From the NCBI GenBank assembly GCA_011037195.1, contig JAAEAF010014564.1, forward strand, positions 1-64,000: 64,000 bases of DNA. The letters run 5' to 3'. The translations under genes were made by a program, and so were the position numbers. Positions within the stretch are counted from its first letter, which is position 1. Every line of letters begins with the position of its first letter. This stretch comes from Triatoma infestans (Eukaryota > Arthropoda > Insecta > Hemiptera > Reduviidae). Shown one piece after another: positions 43,601 through 50,900 of this stretch. The notes beneath the pieces are model-generated. The model did no database searches and had not been told where the DNA came from. It saw only the letters and a list, made by a program, of their open reading frames with translations.

Positions 43601-45646
43601 CAATATAATACTTCTTCAAATAACGTATATGTCATTACCAACAAATACGTTAAATGGGAAGAAAATAAAATTAGTAACTTTAAAACAAATTTATCATGCT
43701 CTGATAGAATATAGTTTTACTCCCATTATGCAAAGTTATTATATGCTAACTTTATCCAGAGTCTACAAGAAAGTGTGGCTAAAACTGGACTAATGATCAC
43801 TAAGAAAATACCAAATAATTCACAATTGCAACCCAAACAACCATGGTTCTATCTAGATTGTAGAAATTCCAGAAGAGTTTTAAAACAAAAATATAGAGCA
43901 ATTCCACTCCTCGCATGAATTGTTCAACGCATATATTGAGGCTAGGAATTCTTACAGTCACCTAATATACCATAAGAAAATAGAATTTCGACTCCTCATA
44001 TTAAAAAATCTACAGGCTGTGAGAAACAGCCAACAGTTTTGGACAACAATAAAATCAATACAACCATACAAAAGCAATAGTAATGAAATAGATTTGGTGG
44101 AATGGTGTAGATTCTATAAAATACAATACGGTTATAAATGTATCCAAGATATTAAATTGATTTTAGAGACGTAGTTTAAGTTTCACATCCCCACATGTTG
44201 GATGTTTCCATTTTTAAGGAAACAATATGCCACTTTAAAGACTGGGACATGAGTTTTTCCCAGTCAGGTACCAACATCACTCTTAACCTAGTTAGGTCCT
44301 AACAAAAACATTTTTAAAAATCAGTGTATCAACTAAATTTGCTCTATGCAAGTCTATGTTATCACACTGATATAAAAACATCCTGATGATGGGCGAACGT
44401 CCGAAACTGGTCGATGACCACAAAAAGAAGCAGGCTGTCACGGAAAATATCTCTGAAACTGGAAAACTGTTCAATGAACTTCCAAAGAACTGATTTTCTT
44501 CACACTTCATTGTAATTAATATTAAGTTGATGATAGAATTGCGTAATAAACTAAAATAGCACTTTAGAGGAAAACATAACCCCCATCCCTCTTCCAAAAT
44601 CCCCTTATTTAATTGAATGAATTTTCCCGGACTATTGTTTCAAATTAAAGTTGTAGATCTAAAAATGTAATTTGAAGAAAATCGTTTGAGCCCTTCAGAT
44701 ATAACCGCAAAATCTGAAAAATCCATTTAGTAAAGTGTTCTTCCGGTTGACTGAATTCTTTCAAAACCTTATTGTCTGGTACCATGCTAGCTAGCACTTA
44801 AACTAAATATCAAGTTTAAACTTTTTTCAATTTTTTGTGTTATGCTGACCACACACACCCATACCACTCATACAAACTTTATATTTACATTTTACTAAAT
44901 ATAAAGTATAGTCACATTAGAATATGTTTTAATAAAATTAAACTAAAAATTTGACATTTAAGATCCATTAATTATTAAGTAATATTTTATATTATATAAG
45001 CCCTATAACGGAAGGCAATATTTTGCATTGATATAGTTGGTTGAAGAAATGCCCTATATTACAAGACATTTGGATAAAGATGTGGATCAGGAGTTTTTAA
45101 ATGTACTTTATCAAAATAATGCGAGAACAGTTTATCAAAATGATTTTTGTAGAATCGGTATGTTGAGAAATGTTTATTTCTTCAAATCTGTTCAATCAAT
45201 GCTTTTTATTTACATTATCAAGTTGTTCTAGAGGATGGCTTTGTATCTAAAAGGACTTTGGCCGCTAAAAGAATAGAATTGCCTCCTGATTGGGGTGATC
45301 CTCCATTAACAACTCAAAGAAAAAGCTACAGGGATCCAAAAAAGATATTACGAGAGGGAGAATCTCTTGCATCTAAAATGTTCAAGGCGCCGAAAACATC
45401 ATTTGAGCTAAATCGTAATTTTTTTTTTTTAAATCAATATAAATTGACATTTTTCTCTGTAAATTTGTTAAAAAATATTTTTATTTTTTAGCAAAAATTA
45501 AGGAGATATTGCAAATACGTACTGGAGATACAGAATATCAAAGTGTTGTTGGTCATCTTGGAGATCAAATTTGTAAAGATAAATATTATGGCAAAATTGA
45601 TTTGTTACCAAACGAATTAGTACCTGGTCAAATAATTGAACAATAA
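37616..45646 (+). CDS. Unnamed protein, five exons, 227 aa; possible axonemal/sperm microtubule protein
   Basis: Exons: 37616-37701, 37864-38002, 45037-45157, 45232-45414, 45492-45646 (stop TAA); phases agree and lengths sum to 684. I do not recognise a named family. The protein is small, charged, without signal peptide or membrane segment. Short Tyr-Asp-aromatic motifs recur (FTSVYRKDFP, NARTVYQNDF), and the downstream neighbour has similar ones (TTYEKDYKWP, TTYQEDFG). Such T-x-Y-x-x-D-[YF]-P repeats are known in small microtubule inner proteins of sperm flagella, so that role is a tentative inference. Its start lies 298 bases after the ALG5 stop. Intron 2 is 7 kb of nested transposons. An acceptor-like CATACAG ends at 37593, so a 5' UTR intron or an upstream exon is possible; an alternative frame across exon 1 (HLPNEYKKRFW) ends in a stop. 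Confidence 0.72.
38003..38338. other. Intron of the 37616-45646 gene, nothing recognised
   Basis: AT-rich with T-runs; no repeat family identified. Confidence 0.4.
38339..38505. repeat. Palindromic foldback element, about 167 bp
   Basis: Arms of roughly 78 bp are near-perfect inverses: AGGTTATAAAATTATGAACC on the left and GGTTCATAATTTTATAACCT on the right, meeting at GAATTACA-CATATA-TGTAATTC. No ORF. Looks like a foldback MITE. Confidence 0.8.
38506..39255. other. Intron segment, nothing recognised
   Basis: Small open frames only; a run of G at 39110-39117 is notable for this AT-rich sequence. Confidence 0.4.
39350..39382 (-). ncRNA. Hammerhead ribozyme motif, intact core, left arm
   Basis: On -: CTGAAGA, stem II GGCAAAC-AAA-GTTTGTC (7 pairs, one wobble), GAAACGTC, with stem I TTC/GAA. 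Stem III is only AC/GT without a loop, so activity would need two molecules pairing. Confidence 0.7.
39628..39660 (+). ncRNA. Hammerhead ribozyme motif, intact core, right arm
   Basis: Same core as its inverted partner at 39350-39382: CTGAAGA, 7-pair stem II, GAAACGTC, stem I TTC/GAA. Being on the sense strand of the host gene, it would be transcribed within the intron. Confidence 0.7.
40112..40146 (+). ncRNA. Faint hammerhead-like relic
   Basis: ACGTGACGTCCGAAACCAGAC resembles the stem II, GAAAC and stem III part of another Penelope-like hammerhead type, followed by AAAGAAATCATAGCAGG as in related flanks. The CTGANGA half is lost. Confidence 0.25.
40370..40807 (+). repeat. Helentron-like repeat copy, plus orientation
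   Basis: Phrases GCATAATTCAAAAACAG, GACTTGATATTTCATTTAAG, TTTCTCGAAAACGGC and TTGCCAAAATTTTG follow in the usual order. A GT repeat precedes it at about 40346-40368. It runs without a visible break into the first 204-bp direct repeat. Confidence 0.65.
40808..41011 (+). repeat. 204-bp direct repeat, upstream copy
   Basis: Matches 44154-44357 over its whole length with few differences (for example ATCCCCACATGTTGGATGTT, CCTAGTTAGGTCCTAACAAA, TTTGCTCTATGCAAGTCTAT). The pair exactly brackets the non-LTR retrotransposon. The last part (from TATCAACTAAATTTGCTC) is Penelope-like terminal sequence, also seen at about 17428. Confidence 0.85.
41012..44153 (+). pseudogene. Non-LTR retrotransposon, 5' half (ORF1 and endonuclease), interrupted and decayed
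   Basis: ORF1 starts at 41017 (MAITNEDLMNAIKDMNESLE), predicted coiled coil, with a stop at 41167-41169, then KRQFRKNDFVVHNIP typical of LINE ORF1; it is broken by the Helentron-like element (41253-42245) and resumes with LEKVKDAMKL, NNCYRLGRG and LKQEIFRQKETLKNK. From about 42840 an apurinic-type endonuclease is recognisable in shifting frames (ETWLKS; SDRPGKHTFISNSGKSTIDL; LIWISDKTLD). About 43840-44140 is the linker between endonuclease and reverse transcriptase (PWFYLDCRNSRRVLKQKY). The reverse transcriptase itself is absent. Retaining the 5' half and losing the 3' half is the reverse of normal LINE truncation. Confidence 0.8.
41253..42245 (-). mobile_element. Complete Helentron-like non-autonomous element with internal 300-bp tandem units
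   Basis: One end (42231-42245, GGAGTAAGAGAAAGT) is repeated in inverted form 22 bases inside the other end (41275-41289, ACTTTCTCTTACTCC), outside which lies the hairpin GGTGTGA-AACAC-TCACACC (41256-41274). Asymmetric inverted repeats plus a terminal hairpin are the hallmark of Helentrons and their non-autonomous derivatives (HINEs), which often hold tandem repeats. Inside, units start at about 41380, 41681 and 41971. The host ORF1 can be read across the element, which defines both edges. No coding capacity. Confidence 0.65.
44154..44357 (+). repeat. 204-bp direct repeat, downstream copy
   Basis: Counterpart of 40808-41011. Unlike that copy it continues directly into Penelope-like sequence and the hammerhead at 44383, so this is the unbroken junction. 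Confidence 0.85.
44320..44460 (+). mobile_element. Penelope-like terminal fragment with hammerhead
   Basis: TTGCTCTATGCAAGTCTATG, TATCACACTGATATAAAAAC, the ribozyme core, then GATGACCACAAAAAGAAGCA and GGAAAATATCTC. This is the most complete copy of the flank-core-flank order in the window. Confidence 0.7.
44383..44412 (+). ncRNA. Hammerhead ribozyme motif, intact core (best stem I)
   Basis: CTGATGA, stem II GGGC-GAAC-GTCC (one wobble), GAAACTGGTC. Stem I pairs CATC with GATG directly outside the core; stem III is ACT/GGT with no loop. All invariant positions are present and cleavage would be after GTC. It lies on the sense strand of intron 2 of the 37616-45646 gene. Confidence 0.75.
44461..44880 (-). 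repeat. Helentron-like repeat copy, minus orientation
   Basis: Phrases AACTGTTCAATGAACTTCC, GGAAAACATAACCCCCATCC, TTCTTCCGGTTGACTG and TTTTTTGTGTTATGCTGACC follow the minus-orientation order. Confidence 0.65.
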
Positions 45647-46445
45647 ATCTCTATATAACATAAATTAAATGGATGATATGTTTTGAACAGTATTTGATTG
45701 GTGGGTGATTTTCATGTTTAATAAAAGAAATTGTACTTTTAGAAAATCTAATAAATTTGAGAAAGAAGAGATGTGTTTTGAGAAATTTACAGTATCTTTT
45801 TCATTGATCATCTCTTTAGTAATAGATTTGCAAACAAAATTCATAGAATACAAATTTAGTTTATTTTTCAACTGAAGATAACTTAATCGAATTCCAGTTA
45901 TATTTAGTACAATATTTACTAAACTTCATCAAATAATTTTAGCGTTTTTCTGTTTAATTGGGCTAGCAAATATAAATGAATATTCTCCAGAAATACATGT
46001 TTTGAAGTCTCCTGAGCAGGGTACTATGAACATTGGCTTTCTCCTTTGCAATTCTCAATTTTATTGTTCTATTTAAACGAATCTTCTTCAAATTTGAAAT
46101 CATTTTGAAATATCTAGTTTCCTTTAATATACGATGTACGATTCCGTCATCGTACATCGTACTGAAATGATCCAGTATATTTTAATTTGGACAGTTTCTT
46201 TATTAATTTAGAAAAAAAAAACTATGTTCGATTTGAAATAAAAAAGTCTGTCCAGAATAACGTATCCGCCATTTCGAACAGAATATTTTGTAAAGATATA
46301 AGTATGTAAGATGCCGGTCATAATTAGGGAGTTATAAAAAAAAAATATGTCTTTTACAGACTATCTCTTAATCACAATTATAATTAACAAATTTTCTTTA
46401 AACCTGAAATTTTTTAAACATATATTCCTCTTAACTATAAAAGTA
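45647..46445. other. Intergenic, nothing recognised
   Basis: 3' flank of the 37616-45646 gene. Contains AATAAA signals (45642-45647 and about 45719) and a short palindrome at 46129-46161 (CGATGTACGATTCC...CATCGTACATCG). No gene. Confidence 0.45.
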
Positions 46446-46711
46446 GGGAAGGGATTATCTCAGTGGTAGCGCGCTGGATAGCAATGCGGCGGTCCCGGGT
46501 TCGAGTCCAGCTGCAGCCCCTAGATTTTTTTCTTCCTAAGAGCCTCTTACAGCTCACTGTCCGGTGATGGACAGTGTTGTCTGTAACGAGAGAACATTGT
46601 CCGGAGGCCCGCAGTGCACTGAGATGGCTCCGAACTTTGGGGTGGCTATATCTGGGCTTAGAAGGGCTTGCATAGGGCTTGGTCCCCACAGACAATAATA
46701 ATAATAATAAT
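46446..46711 (+). repeat. tRNA-derived SINE, family A, with a different 3' end
   Basis: Head, box B (GGGTTCGAGTCC) and body to GTGCACTGAGATGGCTCCG match the family, but the tail is replaced by TTTGGGGTGGCTATATCTGG...GGTCCCCACAGAC and ends in AAT repeats. This is a distinct subfamily or a chimera. Confidence 0.82.
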
Positions 46712-46939
46712 AATAAACTACAAAAGTGATGAAATACATTACAAAAATTGGTTTAAGTAGCTACATGCAGATCGTACGACCATACTAATTTAGAGAAAAT
46801 CTAACATTTTGCCTCTCTACCTAAGAATCCATCTAAAATCAATGTTTATTAAAAAAAAAAATAAGAGTTCATGTGTGTACCAAACAAAAACACATTTTAT
46901 ACCAAAAAAAAAAAAAAAAAAAAAAAGTAAACGAGTCGT

Positions 46940-47600
46940 TGGAATCGTTTTCCCAAATTTTGGGAGAAAATCCCAAATAACTCAGAGATTGATCGTATAA
47001 AGTCAAACTTCCGTTAACTGATTTTCTTCACATAAGCAATTCTAACAATGTATTTAATGTTTTTTAATATTATAAGGCAGTAGAATCATATATCTTACTT
47101 AGAGAAAAACATAACTTTGTAGCTCCCCCCCGAAACTTGCCAAGAATCAATATTTATGATAAATGATCCAAATAAAAACGGTAAGCCTTTATGTGTGTAG
47201 CACAAAAAGGAAAAGCTTAGAAAGATCATACTCCCATAATCTGTTTTGTCATCTCAAGAATGCGTCCAAAAGTTTCAGTCTAAATCCATCAACCGGATGA
47301 GTGACTTTATTTAATGATTTGGCATTTTTTCATAAAGATTCCGTTTTCTCTAAACATTAAAATAATAAATTACATACATAGAGCTACTACTTTTTTTAAA
47401 AAAAATATTCTTCCTAAAACATTGATTTTTGTTAATTCCTGTTTGTTTTTGTTATAGTTTTTGCTGTGATTTTTGATTTCACTCTTAAGTGTTATAATAT
47501 ACGATTCTATTACAAATTATTTGCTAATCACAAGCAAACGTTCAAAATTTGAAGAAAATTTGTCAGTTAGTTTTGTCAGAATCGTAGTAAGAGAAAAATC
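46940..47600 (-). repeat. Helentron-like repeat copies, minus orientation, decayed
   Basis: Phrases GTCGTTGGAATCGTTTTCCC, CAAACTTCCGTTAACTG and GAGAAAAACATAAC occur in family order, then drift. The first copy is preceded by a long A-run. Confidence 0.5.
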
Positions 47601-47959
47601 GTCAGTTTCATATTTGGCCTATTAATTCACATTCCATAATGCCAATTAAATCAACTAATGATAATGTATTTCCATAGAAACTCAATTTTCATTCATGATC
47701 AACAAAAAAATCAAGATTAGGAATTTTTAGGAGTTTAAAAATGACGTTTTCATCGATTAATAATGACTTCCAATCATAGTTTAGAGTAGAGTAGGGTTTA
47801 TTATTATAATGCTTTCATAAGAAGACATTAATAAATTATTAAGGTGGAGTAATGGTATGCTGGACGAGGTGTATACCTTTGTTCCATTAATTGTACAAGA
47901 GATATTAGGCAAATATTTACAGTATCCTGGATTGGAGAACTTTCTAATAACAATTGATC

Positions 47960-50900
47960 ATGGATTATTTTCTAACAACTTATGAGAAGGATTACAAATG
48001 GCCAGTAATAATAAAGCAAAAAAAGTAAGTGAATTTATTTATTTTACAAATTAAAAATTCCATTAAAAGTGAATAAATAAATCAATAAATGCTTTACAGA
48101 CCCGAAGGAACTGCTCCAATAGATGAAGCACTTGCCCTTGCCCAACAAAAATATGGTGAAGTGATTGAAACAAAGTTAGAGCAAATCGCAGAAGTGGTGC
48201 CAGCTCAAGTGGGTGCACCACCTCAAGGAGCAGTATCCAAATTTGACCAACCGAATACTTATCTCCGCAAAGTAAGCGTATATATATCATCATATCTGAG
48301 ATTTTATCCGTCGTAGCATGCATTATTGTTGTTCTTGACCGCGATTTCGGATTCTCACCGATCGTAAGAGTAAGGCTATCTACCATATTGACTTCAACTT
48401 GCATTACACCCATTACACTTGTTGATTTAACAATCCAGCATGAATCCGGTCAGGAACCATTATGGTATGCACACTACGACAAATAAAATCCCAGATGTTA
48501 TCCAGCATACAATAAAAGAATTAGTTATATTTATTTATTTACAATTAATAGGCAAAGAATTCCCTCTATAAGTATAGTAATGTCAACTTAAGTATGTCAC
48601 AAAATATAAAAACAAAATGAAAATTCGAAAATAAATTTTGAAATACAAATAATATTAAAAATTTCTAGATATTTCTATAGTATTATTCAATATAGAATAA
48701 TTCTACTAATCTTACAACAATAAAATAAGGTTCTGTATTTAAAATGAACTAATTTATTTACAATAATTTTTGTTTATTTATTTTCATTTTTAGTTATATA
48801 CTAAATATCCATATCTGTATGAAATAATGAAAGTAACACCACCTGCAGAACTTGCAAAGAAAGTTTATTCAGAAAAATTCAAGACAACTTACCAAGAAGA
48901 CTTCGGTGCTAAAGGTAATTTCTTGTAAGATTATTATTAGGATTAAATATTAAAGGAGGCCTTTTCAGCACACTGTTCGGTGTTGGAATTACTGTTTGTA
49001 GCTAAAAAACACTGTTCGGAGACCAGTTAGGTAGGTCAGCACACTGATCTCTTTCTATCGTAAATATCTTGAAATATTATGGAATTCTGATAAGTAAAAG
49101 CATCTAATTAACTCAAAATATTGACATCAACAGAAAATATGGTATTTAGTAATCGATAGTCCCCTTACAAAACAACATAAATCAAGCTTAGAGAAGCTAT
49201 AACAGCATAATTAAGTGTACACTTAGTGAAATGTTTAGATGTTCTAATTTGAGCTATACATTTTAAATAAGTAAATTTCAAATTATTAAATATTTTTGAG
49301 GTTGAGATAAAGTTTCATATAGATACATATGTAGCTGGTAATATATCTGGAATCTGGGAGTTTTATAAGGTGATGTAAGTATTCTTGCACACTGTTCAAG
49401 ATGAGAGGCAGTAAGTCTTTTAGAAAGTTGGGATCATTATTACTTACGACATGGTCATATTGAAAGGTGTTAACAAAGAACTTATTCTTGATATCTAGTT
49501 GTGTTCATAGATTTTCGAAATTATAGTTCAATTAGTTTCAAGAGACAGATCTTGGAGTAACGAGAATCATCCATTTTTAGCATCCATTTTGTAACACTTT
49601 TCCCAAAAAAATTGTTTTAATGAGTTCTGAGGCAACTGCGACATTAGGCTTTTCCTTTTAATTCAATTTCAGTGTAATGTAAGGTTCCATCAACTAATTA
49701 ATATTAAGCTTATTAATCATTCAGTAAAAATTCCCACTTTGAAGAATATAAAATTTCAAATTTGAAGAAAATGGATTACCCGAAAATGCAATTTTATGAA
49801 TAAATTTTTGAATTTTCACTTTTTTGTCCAAAAACACCTCTAAAGAATGTTTTTTACCTTTGGATAATAATTACACATATATAAACGATCACTATTGTTT
49901 GAAACATTTTGCCAAAAATTTAATTTAGGGAATTCTGGAAGATATGCGAAGTTTGGCTAATTTCTCTGAACAGCATTCCAATGAATGTAAACATCAACCC
50001 CTACATAATTTCAAGAGCTACTGTAATTTCGTAAAAATTTTAACTTTGCTATAAGAGAAAGTTGTATGAATGTAAGCTCTTTTTTTTTTGTCCCCGGACC
50101 CGGGTTCGAGTCCAGCTGTGATGCCTTTAGATATTTTCCTTCCTAGGAGACTCTACAGCTCACTGTCAGGTGATGGACAGTGTTGTCTGCATCGAGAGAA
50201 CGCTGTCTAGAGGCCGGCAATGCACTGAGAAGGCTCAGAGCGCCAATGACCATATATGGAGACGCACCTTAAATTTAAAAAAAACTGTATAAGTCATAAT
50301 AATTATGTCTTTATGAATTTCTCATCGTATAATTAAAAAAATAGTAGGAAAAAATGCATAATACTTCTTATCAACGAATAAATATGTGTATATACTAAAA
50401 ATTTTGGCAAACATTTATGTGTACACTTTTTTCTTCTGTTTTAAAATTAGGTTTTATAGAATTCCAACACGTAACAGAATCATTAACACAAGGTATGGAA
50501 ACTAAAGATAAAGATATTCAAGAAGTGTGCAGTGATAAAATCCAAGAAATGAAATCGGATAAGAAACCTTGCGCTTGTGATCATGATGCTAAACATCATC
50601 CTTGTACATGTGTACAGGATGCACATCCAGTGAAAAAAATAGCTTGGAAACCGGCGCCAATATCAAAAATGCCTCGCTTCCCAAGTGATAAGCAACCTAA
50701 GAAACCAAGCGACCAGGAGAAAGGTGAGATAGTTAATCTTGACAATTATTTTAAAAACAATTCAGAAAAATAATAGAAAATTCTAGGTTAATTTGATTAA
50801 TTCATTTTAAGATTCTTTCTATTTTTATAAAGGAAAACATGATTAATTTGAGTAATTTTTAAACTAATCCAAATTTTTCAAATTTAAAATTCACTATACA

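Noticed and set aside
47998..48024. ATG at 47998 as the start of the 47960-53348 gene
   Set aside because: Its frame meets a stop in exon 2, whereas the frame from 47960 joins exon 2 correctly.
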